Below are positions 8,532 through 17,200 of a DNA stretch of 36,783 nt, in pieces; within the stretch, counting starts at the first letter, position 1; the number at the start of each line of letters is the position of its first letter. The position numbers and the translations under genes were made by a program. Location: positions 1-36,783 of the forward strand of contig NZ_KV804994.1 in NCBI RefSeq assembly GCF_001811505.1, in the 5' to 3' direction. The notes beneath the pieces were generated by a model that saw nothing but the letters and a program-made list of their open reading frames with translations, was not told where the DNA came from and did no database searches. The DNA is from Streptococcus sp. HMSC034E03. GTDB taxonomy: Bacteria; Bacillota; Bacilli; Lactobacillales; Streptococcaceae.

Positions 8532-9265
8532 TGGATATTAAATTAAAAGATTTTGAAGGGCCTTTGGATCTTCTTTTGCACTTGGTTTCAAAGTACCAGA
8601 TGGATATCTATGATGTACCGATTACAGAGGTTATCGAGCAATATTTAGCCTATATCTCGACATTACAAGCTATGCGTTTGGAAGTCGCAGGTGAGTACAT
8701 GGTCATGGCTAGCCAACTCATGCTGATTAAGAGTCGCAAGCTCTTGCCGAAGGTTGCAGAAGTGACGGATTTAGAGGATGACCTTGAGCAGGACCTCCTT
8801 TCTCAAATCGAAGAATACCGTAAGTTTAAACTTTTGGGAGAGCAGTTGGAAGTGAAGCACCAAGAACGAGCTCAATATTACTCAAAAGCACCGACAGAGT
8901 TAATTTACGAAGATGCAGAACTCGTGCATGATAAGACCACGATTGACCTTTTCTTAGCCTTTTCAACTTTGTTAGCTAAGAAAAAAGAAGAATTTTCCAA
9001 AAGTCATACAACCATTTTACGCGATGAATACAAGATTGAAGATATGATGGTCATCGTCCGAGAAGCTTTGGTTGAAGGTCAGCAATTATGCTTGCAAGAT
9101 TTGTTTAAAGAAACCAAGGATTTACAAGAGGTCATCACACTCTTTTTAGCAACCTTGGAGTTGATTAAAACCCAAGAAATTCTCTTAATTCAAAAAGAGA
9201 GCTTTGGAGATATCTATCTCCTGAAAAAGAATGAGGAAAATCAAGTAGAGCAGAGTCGAGCTTGA
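8531..9265 (+). CDS. scpA: Segregation and condensation protein A (kleisin)
   Basis: Kleisin subunit that bridges the SMC heads and binds ScpB in the condensin complex, compacting and separating chromosomes. The 244 residues have the hallmark N-terminus [12 protein letters not shown], then IPITEV-type and [19 protein letters not shown] helices that contact SMC, an acidic linker, and a C-terminal winged-helix part (about 165-230). The ATG overlaps the previous stop by one base (TAATG). An intergenic space of 12 bases with a GAGAGGAAA site leads to scpB. Confidence 0.97.
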   Translation: MDIKLKDFEGPLDLLLHLVSKYQMDIYDVPITEVIEQYLAYISTLQAMRLEVAGEYMVMASQLMLIKSRKLLPKVAEVTDLEDDLEQDLLSQIEEYRKFKLLGEQLEVKHQERAQYYSKAPTELIYEDAELVHDKTTIDLFLAFSTLLAKKKEEFSKSHTTILRDEYKIEDMMVIVREALVEGQQLCLQDLFKETKDLQEVITLFLATLELIKTQEILLIQKESFGDIYLLKKNEENQVEQSRA

Positions 9266-9277
9266 TAGAGAGGAAAT

Positions 9278-9847
9278 ATGAGTACTTTAGCAGAAATAGA
9301 AGCGCTCTTGTTTGTAGCGGGTGAAGAGGGGATAAGGATTCGCCAGTTGGCTGAGCTCCTCTCTTTGCCACCGACTGGTATCCAGCAAAGCTTAGAAAAA
9401 TTAGCCAAAAAGTATGAAAAAGACCAGGATTCTAGTTTAGACTTGATTGAGACAGGTGGTGCCTACAGATTAGTCACCAAGCCTCAATTTGCAGCCGTTT
9501 TGAAAGAATACTCTAAGGCACCTATCAATCAGAGCCTGTCTCGGGCTGCCCTTGAAACCTTGTCCATCATTGCTTACAAGCAGCCTATCACACGGATAGA
9601 GATTGATGCTATTCGGGGGGTTAATTCAAGTGGAGCGCTAGCTAAGTTGCAAGCCTTTGACTTGATAAAAGAAGACGGGAAAAAGGAAGTTCTTGGACGC
9701 CCTAATCTCTATGTAACGACGGATTATTTCTTAGATTACATGGGCATTAACCATTTGGAAGAATTGCCCGTGATTGATGAGCTTGATATTCAAGCACAAG
9801 AAAGCCAATTATTTGGTGAAAGGATAGAAGAAGATGAGAATCAATAA
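9278..9847 (+). CDS. scpB: Segregation and condensation protein B
   Basis: Partner of ScpA in the SMC complex. The 189 residues form two winged-helix domains: the first starts [18 protein letters not shown], the second contains [25 protein letters not shown] and ends with [19 protein letters not shown], both diagnostic of ScpB. It ends 14 bases inside rluB, continuing the translational coupling of the run. Confidence 0.97.
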   Translation: MSTLAEIEALLFVAGEEGIRIRQLAELLSLPPTGIQQSLEKLAKKYEKDQDSSLDLIETGGAYRLVTKPQFAAVLKEYSKAPINQSLSRAALETLSIIAYKQPITRIEIDAIRGVNSSGALAKLQAFDLIKEDGKKEVLGRPNLYVTTDYFLDYMGINHLEELPVIDELDIQAQESQLFGERIEEDENQ

Positions 9848-10559
9848 ATATATTGCCCACGCAGGTGTGGCCAGTAGGAGAAAAGCAGAAGAGTTGATCA
9901 AGCAAGGCTTGGTAACTGTCAATGGCCAAGTAGTGCGTGAACTAGCGACGACTATCAAGTCTGGTGATAAGGTAGAAGTTGAAGGTCAACCCATCTATAA
10001 CGAAGAAAAGGTCTACTATCTGCTCAATAAACCACGCGGTGTGATTTCCAGTGTGACAGATGACAAGGGTCGTAAGACTGTTGTAGATCTCTTACCCAAT
10101 GTGAAAGAGCGTATCTACCCTGTAGGACGTTTGGACTGGGATACCTCAGGTGTCTTGATTTTGACAAATGATGGTGACTTTACGGATGAGATGATTCACC
10201 CTCGTAATGAGATTGATAAGGTCTATGTTGCGCGTGTGAAAGGGATTGCCAACAAAGAAAATCTTCGTCCCTTGACTCGTGGAGTAGAGATTGATGGCAA
10301 GAAGACCAAGCCGGCTGTTTATGAGATTCTTAAAGTAGATCCAGTTAAAAACCGTTCAGTTGTTCAGTTGACCATTCATGAAGGACGCAATCACCAGGTC
10401 AAAAAAATGTTTGAAGCTGTTGGTCTCCAAGTAGATAAACTTTCTCGAACTCGTTTTGGTCATCTAGACTTGACAGGACTTCGTCCAGGAGAATCACGCC
10501 GTCTCAATAAAAAAGAAATCAGCCAACTACACACCATGGCTGTAACAAATAATAAATAA
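9834..10559 (+). CDS. rluB: 23S rRNA pseudouridine synthase, RluB type
   Basis: RsuA/RluB-family pseudouridine synthase, 241 residues, expected to modify helix 89 of 23S rRNA near position 2605. An S4 RNA-binding domain occupies about residues 1-60 ([21 protein letters not shown]). The catalytic Asp is D101 in [17 protein letters not shown]. The motif [16 protein letters not shown] and the C-terminal LSRTRFG strand follow as expected. The RluB call over RsuA or RluE rests on its link with scpAB, as in other Firmicutes. Its TAA shares one base with the yidD start. Confidence 0.92.
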   Translation: MRINKYIAHAGVASRRKAEELIKQGLVTVNGQVVRELATTIKSGDKVEVEGQPIYNEEKVYYLLNKPRGVISSVTDDKGRKTVVDLLPNVKERIYPVGRLDWDTSGVLILTNDGDFTDEMIHPRNEIDKVYVARVKGIANKENLRPLTRGVEIDGKKTKPAVYEILKVDPVKNRSVVQLTIHEGRNHQVKKMFEAVGLQVDKLSRTRFGHLDLTGLRPGESRRLNKKEISQLHTMAVTNNK

Positions 10560-10813
10560 TGAAAAAAATCTTAATTGCGCCAGTGCGCTTTTACCAACGC
10601 TTTATCTCGCCAGCCTTTCCACCGTCTTGCAGATTTGAGCCCAGCTGTTCAAACTATATGATTCAGGCTATTGAAAAACATGGATTCAAGGGAGTTTTGA
10701 TGGGCTTGGCTAGGATATTACGTTGCCATCCTTGGTCTGAAACGGGTAAAGATCCAGTACCAGACTACTTTTCATTAAAGCGAAATACAAGAGAAGAAGG
10801 ATCACATTTGTGA
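10559..10813 (+). CDS. yidD: YidD, membrane protein insertion efficiency factor
   Basis: An 84-residue protein of the YidD family (UPF0161), which helps YidC-dependent insertion of inner-membrane proteins. The conserved block is present: [29 protein letters not shown] and RCHPW, with three cysteines in the family pattern and an amphipathic N-terminal helix. It is the last gene of the murI run; the terminator overlaps its stop codon. Confidence 0.95.
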   Translation: MKKILIAPVRFYQRFISPAFPPSCRFEPSCSNYMIQAIEKHGFKGVLMGLARILRCHPWSETGKDPVPDYFSLKRNTREEGSHL

Positions 10814-10823
10814 TTCTTTTATT
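10790..10823 (+). terminator. Terminator overlapping the yidD stop codon
   Basis: GAAGGATCAC and GTGATTCTTT pair around an ATTT loop and run into T-rich sequence. The yidD TGA lies in the loop and descending arm. It closes the murI-yidD unit. Confidence 0.65.
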
Positions 10824-10883
10824 GTTATAAGAGTAAGTTACTTGGTAAAATGTTGATTTCCACTACCTTTCTCCTATAAAAAG

Positions 10884-10892
10884 TGGTAAAAT
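10884..10892 (+). promoter_or_regulatory. Extended -10 promoter of pepA
   Basis: TGGTAAAAT lies 24 nt before the pepA ATG. A second TGGTAAAAT occurs about 40 bp upstream in a similar context (TGGTAAAATGTTGA versus TGGTAAAATGGTTGA), so two start points are possible. Confidence 0.5.
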
Positions 10893-10916
10893 GGTTGAAA
10901 GAAAGAAGGGATAGAA

Positions 10917-11981
10917 ATGACAACATTATTTTCTAAAATCAAAGAAGTAACAGAACTTTCCGCTATCTCAGGTCATGAAGCACCTGTTCGCGCTTATCTT
11001 CGTGAAAAATTAACACCTCACGTGGATGAAGTTGTGACTGATGGCTTGGGTGGTATTTTTGGGGTGAAGCACTCAGAAGTTGAAAATGCACCTCGTGTTT
11101 TGGTAGCCTCTCACATGGATGAAGTTGGTTTTATGGTTAGTGAAATCAAGCCAGACGGAACCTTCCGAGTAGTCAGCATTGGTGGTTGGAACCCTATGGT
11201 TGTCAGCAGCCAACGCTTTAAACTCTTTACACGTGAAGGACGTGAGATTCCAGTAATTTCAGGTTCAGTTCCTCCACATTTGACTCGTGGCACAGGTGGA
11301 CCAACCATGCCAGCTATTTCGGATATCGTTTTTGACGGTGGTTTTGCGGATAAGGCTGAGGCTGAAAGTTTTGGTATCCGTCCTGGAGACACAATCGTTC
11401 CAGATAGTAGCGCAATCCTAACTGCTAATGAAAAAAATATCATCTCAAAAGCATGGGATAACCGTTACGGTGTGCTCATGGTTAGCGAGTTGGCTGAAAA
11501 CTTGTCAGGTCAAAAACTAGGAAATGAACTTTATCTTGGAGCTAACGTCCAAGAAGAAGTTGGACTTCGTGGTGCCCATGCATCTACAACAAAATTTGAT
11601 CCAGAAGTATTCCTTGCGGTGGATTGCTCACCAGCAGGTGATGTTTATGGTGGTCAAGGTAAGATTGGTGATGGAACCTTGATTCGTTTCTACGATCCAG
11701 GTCACTTGCTTCTCCCAGGCATGAAAGATTTCCTTTTGACAACTGCTGAAGAAGCTGGTATCAAGTATCAATACTACTGTGGAAAAGGTGGAACTGACGC
11801 AGGTGCAGCTCATCTGAAAAATGGTGGTGTCCCATCAACCACAATCGGTGTCTGCGCTCGTTATATCCACTCTCATCAAACACTTTATGCTATGGACGAT
11901 TTCCTTGAAGCCCAAGCTTTTCTACAAGCCTTGGTTAAAAAATTGGATCGTTCTACAGTAGATTTGATCAAAAATTATTAA
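10917..11981 (+). CDS. pepA: Glutamyl aminopeptidase, M42 family
   Basis: Cytoplasmic metallo-aminopeptidase that removes N-terminal Glu/Asp from peptides, supporting amino-acid supply. The 354 residues carry the M42 two-metal ligands: H66-x-D68 in ASHMDEVG, the bridging Asp in KAWDNRYG, the catalytic pair E213-E214 in QEEVGLRGA, an Asp in AVDCSPAGD and the last His in YIHSHQ. GTDAG near 290 is also typical. A good GAAGGGA ribosome site precedes the ATG. Ten bases after the stop a new ribosome site leads to the next small gene, so the two are probably cotranscribed. Confidence 0.93.
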   Translation: MTTLFSKIKEVTELSAISGHEAPVRAYLREKLTPHVDEVVTDGLGGIFGVKHSEVENAPRVLVASHMDEVGFMVSEIKPDGTFRVVSIGGWNPMVVSSQRFKLFTREGREIPVISGSVPPHLTRGTGGPTMPAISDIVFDGGFADKAEAESFGIRPGDTIVPDSSAILTANEKNIISKAWDNRYGVLMVSELAENLSGQKLGNELYLGANVQEEVGLRGAHASTTKFDPEVFLAVDCSPAGDVYGGQGKIGDGTLIRFYDPGHLLLPGMKDFLLTTAEEAGIKYQYYCGKGGTDAGAAHLKNGGVPSTTIGVCARYIHSHQTLYAMDDFLEAQAFLQALVKKLDRSTVDLIKNY

Positions 11982-12005
11982 ACTAAAAAGATGGAGGTGA
12001 TAGGT

Positions 12006-12302
12006 ATGGAAGAATCAAACCTAGAAACCTTGATACGGGACCTTTACAATCATGCCCGTCAAAACTTGAGTGAAGATTTAGTGGTTGCACTCCTAGAAAC
12101 TGCTAAGCAGTTGCCCAGCACCAATGAGCGCTTGCTTGCAGTTCGACTTTCAGGGCTAGTCACACTTGAACTTCTCAAGAATCCTAGAACACCTGCGCCA
12201 GAGTTAGTCAATCTGGCCAGTTTTATCCAAAAGGAAGAAGCAAGGTACAAGGGTGCAGCTGCCTCTTCCATTATGATTGGAGAGCTATTTAAAATGCTTT
12301 GA
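12006..12302 (+). CDS. Small helical protein, possibly bacteriocin-immunity-like
   Basis: A 98-residue soluble protein starting at ATG 12006, chosen because a strong GGAGGTGA site lies 5 nt upstream; an in-frame ATG at 11991 sits inside that site. The sequence is almost wholly helical, with an N-terminal LETLIRDLYNHA helix, a middle NERLLAVRLSGLVTLELL helix and an Ala-rich ending. Length and heptad-like pattern recall the enterocin A immunity family (four-helix bundles of about 100 residues that protect against class II bacteriocins), but no bacteriocin precursor is nearby. Function is uncertain; a role tied to pepA is equally possible. Confidence 0.6.
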   Translation: MEESNLETLIRDLYNHARQNLSEDLVVALLETAKQLPSTNERLLAVRLSGLVTLELLKNPRTPAPELVNLASFIQKEEARYKGAAASSIMIGELFKML

Positions 12303-12327
12303 TTCGAAAGAATCAAAGCATTTTTTT
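12291..12327. terminator. Bidirectional terminator
   Basis: AAATGCTTTGATTC, GAAA loop, GAATCAAAGCATTT followed by a T-run; on the other strand a run of T also follows. It serves both the small gene ending at 12302 and the convergent cotransporter ending at 12331. Confidence 0.9.
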
Positions 12328-12330
12328 ATA

Positions 12331-13962
12331 TTAAATTTGTTCAGCCAAAACCTTTTCAGCAAGGTTCATAGCGTGGTCTGACACACGAGTATAGTGTGAA
12401 ATGATATCGATAAAGTTGACACCTGCTTGGGTAGAACATTCACCATTGTTTAGGCGCTTGATGTGAGTCTTACGAAGGACACGTTCCATCTTGTTGATGG
12501 CTTCATGGCGTTCAATAAGAGCTTGAGCTTTTTCAAGGTCATTATTTTCAACACTTTCAAGAGCATCTTTAACGAAATCGCTTGTTTGACGGTAAATCTC
12601 TTCCAACTCTTCTAGGGCTGAGTTAGAGAATTGAACATTCTTGCGTTGCAAGTAGTCGTTAAGATTAATCAAAGCTTCAGCGTGGTCACCGATACGTTCC
12701 AAGTCTCGAGAAGAGTCAAGGATGTTGGTTAAGACTTCACTCTCTTTTTGGCTCAATGCTTCACTAGATAGACTAATGAGGTAACGTGTTAATTTCTCGT
12801 CGATTGTGTTGATAGCTTCTTCGGTCTTGTGTCCTTTTTCTGCGACTTTTTCATTAGAATTGATAATGTAGTCGTAAGAAAGATCGAATGCTTTAACAGC
12901 ATAGTTTCCTAGGTGCAAGAGTTCTTTCTTGGCATTTCCTAGGGCGATAGAAGGAGCTTGCTTGATGAGTTGTTCATCCAGGTAAAGAGGTTCGTATTTA
13001 ACAACTTCGTCTTCACCAGGGATTAGCTTAGTAACAAAGTAAGCCAAAGCACCGATGAATGGGAATTGTACAATGGTGTTACTTACGTTAAAGGCACCGT
13101 GTGAGAAGGCAATCGTCATCTCAGGTGAGAGGTGAAGTAGTGCCTGGAAGTACTCGATCATCGAAGTGAATGGGCCTAACAAGATTAAGCAGAGGATGGT
13201 TCCTAAAACGTTAAAGGTAACGTGTGTTGCTGCAACTCGTTTAGCAGAGATGTTTGCTCCGGCTGCTGCGATGATAACTGTTAAGGTTGTACCAATATTA
13301 TCTCCGAATAGGACTGGTAGTGCCCCTTTGAGGTCGAGGAATCCACCTGCATAAAGACCTTGTAGGATCCCGATGGTTGCAGAAGATGCCTGAATCAGAA
13401 CTGTAATGACTGCACCAGCCACAACTCCCAAGATAGGATTTTGACCCAAGGTAACCATGTATTCCTTAAACTGAGGCAAGTCTTTAAGAGGGCTCATCCC
13501 AGCACTAATGAGGTTGAGGGCATAGAAGATACCACCCACACCAAAAAGGATACGTCCAATATTATTTGCAGTACGGTTTTTTGTAAAGAATAAGCACATG
13601 GTTCCAAGGAAAATCAAGGGTAGGGCATACTCGCCAAGTTTGAAACCGATGATGAAGGACGTTACGGTCGTTCCAATATTGGCTCCCATGATAATCCCGA
13701 TGGCCTGTCTAAGGGTGAGGAGACTAGCACTGACTAGTCCAACCGTAATAACCGTTACACCTGTACTTGACTGGATTAGGGCAGTGACGACAATTCCCAC
13801 TAAGACCCCTAAGAAGGGATTACTTGTGTACTTGTCAATGTAATATCGAAGGCGGTCTCCAGCAGCTTGTTGCAAACCGTCTCCCATGGTCTTGATACTA
13901 TATAAAAATAGTCCCAGACCACCTAAAAAGTGAAAAATAATTTCCTGCCAATTAATGGACAT
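12331..13962 (-). CDS. Na+/phosphate cotransporter (NptA/PNaS family) with PhoU-like tail
   Basis: A 543-residue membrane protein that probably imports or exports phosphate with sodium. The membrane part (about 1-330) contains the two inverted family repeats, each with its signature: QSSTGVTVITVG with GANIGTTVTS, and QASSATIG with GDNIGTTLTV. Residues about 340-543 form a soluble helical domain like PhoU (DSSRDLERIGDHAEALINL and a later RVSDHAMNLAE), thought to sense or gate transport. A GGAGG site precedes the ATG. It is transcribed toward the upstream small gene and divergently from endoD. Confidence 0.93.
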   Translation of the reverse strand: MSINWQEIIFHFLGGLGLFLYSIKTMGDGLQQAAGDRLRYYIDKYTSNPFLGVLVGIVVTALIQSSTGVTVITVGLVSASLLTLRQAIGIIMGANIGTTVTSFIIGFKLGEYALPLIFLGTMCLFFTKNRTANNIGRILFGVGGIFYALNLISAGMSPLKDLPQFKEYMVTLGQNPILGVVAGAVITVLIQASSATIGILQGLYAGGFLDLKGALPVLFGDNIGTTLTVIIAAAGANISAKRVAATHVTFNVLGTILCLILLGPFTSMIEYFQALLHLSPEMTIAFSHGAFNVSNTIVQFPFIGALAYFVTKLIPGEDEVVKYEPLYLDEQLIKQAPSIALGNAKKELLHLGNYAVKAFDLSYDYIINSNEKVAEKGHKTEEAINTIDEKLTRYLISLSSEALSQKESEVLTNILDSSRDLERIGDHAEALINLNDYLQRKNVQFSNSALEELEEIYRQTSDFVKDALESVENNDLEKAQALIERHEAINKMERVLRKTHIKRLNNGECSTQAGVNFIDIISHYTRVSDHAMNLAEKVLAEQI

Positions 13963-14006
13963 TTTCTTTTTCCTCCGAAAAATAATCGCGGAATCTCTCC
14001 CATTCT

Positions 14007-14035
14007 ATTTTAAAGGATAAAAGTAAATCTAACAA
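14007..14035 (-). promoter_or_regulatory. Predicted promoter of the Na/Pi cotransporter
   Basis: On the minus strand TTGTTA (14035-14030), 17-bp spacer, TAAAAT (14012-14007), about 45 nt before the start codon. Confidence 0.5.
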
Positions 14036-14145
14036 GTAGTAAATGCTCTTTTTTTGAGAAAATGTTGATTTTATTCAAAAAATGGTCAATGATTGTCTAA
14101 TTTATATTAATTCTTCACTTCTATATAGTTCTTTTGGGACTCATG

Positions 14146-14173
14146 TTGACTCTTCATTTAAATAGCGTAAAAT
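14146..14173 (+). promoter_or_regulatory. Predicted promoter of endoD
   Basis: TTGACT, 16-bp spacer, TAAAAT. The leader would be about 85 nt. The rest of the 13963-14265 gap is AT-rich without other clear signals. Confidence 0.55.
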
Positions 14174-14226
14174 GGTAATGAACTGTTCTATTATCTTTAT
14201 TAGGGCAGCTACTTTTTTAAAACAAA

Positions 14227-14242
14227 AATAAAGCGCTTACTT
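14227..14242 (+). promoter_or_regulatory. Weak cre-like site in endoD leader
   Basis: The core AAGCGCTTAC is cre-like and palindromic in the middle, but three positions of the 16-bp consensus differ (the outer TG and CA). It sits 24 nt before the start codon, in the same relative place as the site before the fucosidase. Confidence 0.3.
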
Positions 14243-14265
14243 TTCTAAGAGTAAAAGGAGAAAAA

Positions 14266-17200
14266 ATGAAGAATCCATTTTTTGAAAAACGTTGTCGCTA
14301 TAGTATTCGAAAATTGTCAGTGGGTGCCTGCTCTTTGATGATTGGTTCAATCCTATTTGCAGGACCAGTCTTAGCTGAAGAAGCAGTTATTGCTGAAAAT
14401 GCTACGGGGACAACAGCAGTAGCTTCGGAGCAACCGTCAACCACTACTCCAGCAGAAGCAACTACACCAGCACCAGAAGTATTGAAAGAGCTAGAAGCAA
14501 GGGAAGACAAGACAAGCGAGCAGCCTGTTTCAGAAGAAAAGCCAACCTTGGATCAATTGACTGCAGTTGATAAGGAAGCAACTAATCCAGTTGCTGAAAC
14601 GCCTAAGGCTGAAGAAACGCCTGCAACTACAGAAAATAAGCTGGAAGAAAAAGCTACTGTCGCTGACGTTCCTAAGAAAGAAGAAAAAAGTCTTCGACCA
14701 AAAGAAATTAAGTTTGACACATGGGAAGATTTGTTGAAATGGGAACCAGGTGCTCGCGAAGACGATGCTATTAACCGCTCTTCAGTAGAACTAGCCAAGC
14801 GCTATCGTGGATATGTGGTTAACGAAAAAGCTAATAAGGACGCTAAGGTTGAAGCTCTTGCTAACACTAACTCTAAGGCTAAAGACCATGCTTCTGTAGG
14901 TGGTGAAGAGTTTAAAGCCTACGCTTTTGACTACTGGCAGTACCTGAATTCCATGGTCTTTTGGGAAGGGCTCGTCCCAACTCCGGACGTGATTGATGCT
15001 GGTCACCGTAATGGTGTCCCTGTATTGGGTACCTTATTCTTTAACTGGTCAAATAGCATTGCAGACCAAGAAAAATTTGCTGCAGCCCTTCAACAAGACG
15101 AAGACGGAACATTCCCTATCGCTCGCAAGTTGGTTGATTTGGCCAAATATTATGGATTTGACGGCTACTTTATCAACCAAGAAACAACAGGTGATATCGT
15201 GACGCCTCTTGGTAAGAAAATGCGTGACTTCATGCTCTATACCAAGGAATATGCAGCTCAAGTCAATCATCCAGTCAAATATTCTTGGTATGACGCCATG
15301 ACCTATGAATATGGTCGTTATCACGAAGACGGACTTGGTGAATACAATTACCAATTCATGGAAAAAGAGGGAGACAAGGTTCCTGCGGATCACTTCTTTG
15401 CCAATTTTAACTGGACCAAAGAGAAAAATGATTACTCTGTAACTATGGCAAAATGGCTTGGACGTAGTCAGTATGATGTTTTTGCAGGTTTGGAATTGCA
15501 ACAAGGTGGTTCCTACAAGACAAAAGTGAAATGGGATGCCCTTCTAGATGAAAATGGCAAGCTCCGCTTATCACTTGGACTCTTTGCTCCTGATACTATC
15601 ACGAGTCTTGGTAAGACAGGCGAAGACTATCATAAGAATGAAAACATCTTCTTTACAGGTTATCAAGGAGATCCAACTGGTCAAAAACCAGAGGACAAGG
15701 ACTGGTACGGGATTGCCAACCTTGTAGCTGACCGCACACCAGCAGTTGGACGTAGCTTCACAACATCCTTTAACACTGGACATGGTAAAAAATGGTTTGT
15801 AGACGGCAAAGTTTCTAAGGATTCTGAATGGAACTATCGTTCTGTATCAGGTATCTTGCCTACATGGCGCTGGTGGCAAACTTCATCAGGTGCTAAACTT
15901 CAAGCTGACTATGACTTTGAAGATGCTTACAATGGTGGTAACTCACTTAAGTTTGCGGGTGATTTAGCTGAAAATACCAATCAAGATGTTCGTCTCTACT
16001 CTACAAAACTGGAAGTAACAGATAAAACAAAACTTCGGGTTGCCCATAAGGGTGGTAAGGGAAGCAAGGTTTATGTAGAGTTTGCGACTCAGAAAAACTA
16101 TACTTATGGTGGAGAGAATGCTCGTAAAGAACTGACTCTATCTGACGATTGGACAAAAGATGAATTTGACTTGAGTGCCTTGGCAGGTAAGACAATTTAT
16201 GGCATCAAGCTTACTTTTGAAAATACTGCTGCCCTTAAGGATTATCAATTTAACTTGGGTGAGTTGACTGTAACAGATAATCAAGAGGCTCCTCAAGCAC
16301 CAACAGCTCTAAAAGTAGCTAAGCAATCTCTGAAAAATGCCCAAGAAGCAGAAGCTATTGTCCAATTTACTGGAAATAAAGATGCTGATTTCTATGAAGT
16401 TTATGAGAAGGATGGCGATGCTTGGCGCCTATTGACAGGCTCATCTGCCACTACTATCTACCTACCAAAAGTTAGCCGTTCAGCTAGTGCAACTGGTACT
16501 AGTCAAGAGTTGAAGGTTGTCGCAGTTGGTAAGAATGGCCTTCGTTCTGAAGCAGCAACAACAAACTTTGACTGGGGGATGACTGTCCAAGACACAAGTC
16601 TTCCAAGACCATTAGCAGAAAATATCGTTCCAGGAGCAACTGTTATCGGAAGTACCTTCCCAGACACAGAAGGCGGCGAAGGCATCGAAGGTATGTTGAA
16701 TGGTACGATCACCAGCCTATCTGACAAATGGTCTTCTGCTCAGTTGAGTGGTAGCGTAGATATCCGTTTGACACAACCACGCCGTGTCGTTAGATGGGTC
16801 ATGGACCACGCTGGTGCTGGTGGAGAATCTGTCAACGATGGTTTGATGAATACCAAAGACTTCGACCTCTACTACAAGGATGAAGCTGGAGAATGGAAAC
16901 TAGCCAAGGCTGTTCGTGGCAATAGAGCTCACGTTTCAGACATTACCCTTGATAGCCCAATTACGGCGCAAGAATGGCGTTTGCACGTTATTACATCTGA
17001 CAATGGAACACCATGGAAAGCCATTCGTATCTATAACTGGAAGATGTATGAAACTCTTGATACGGAGAGCCAAAATATTCCAATGGCTAAAGTTGCAGCG
17101 CGTGTCCTAACGGACAATAAGATTCAGCTTGGCTTCTCAGAAGTTCCTGCTGGAGCTACCATCACAGTTTATGACAAGGCAGATTCACAAACTCCAATCG

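Noticed and set aside
15049..15504. Minus-strand ORF of 151 residues opposite endoD
   Set aside because: Antisense to the conserved GH85 domain; no ribosome site or recognisable domain.
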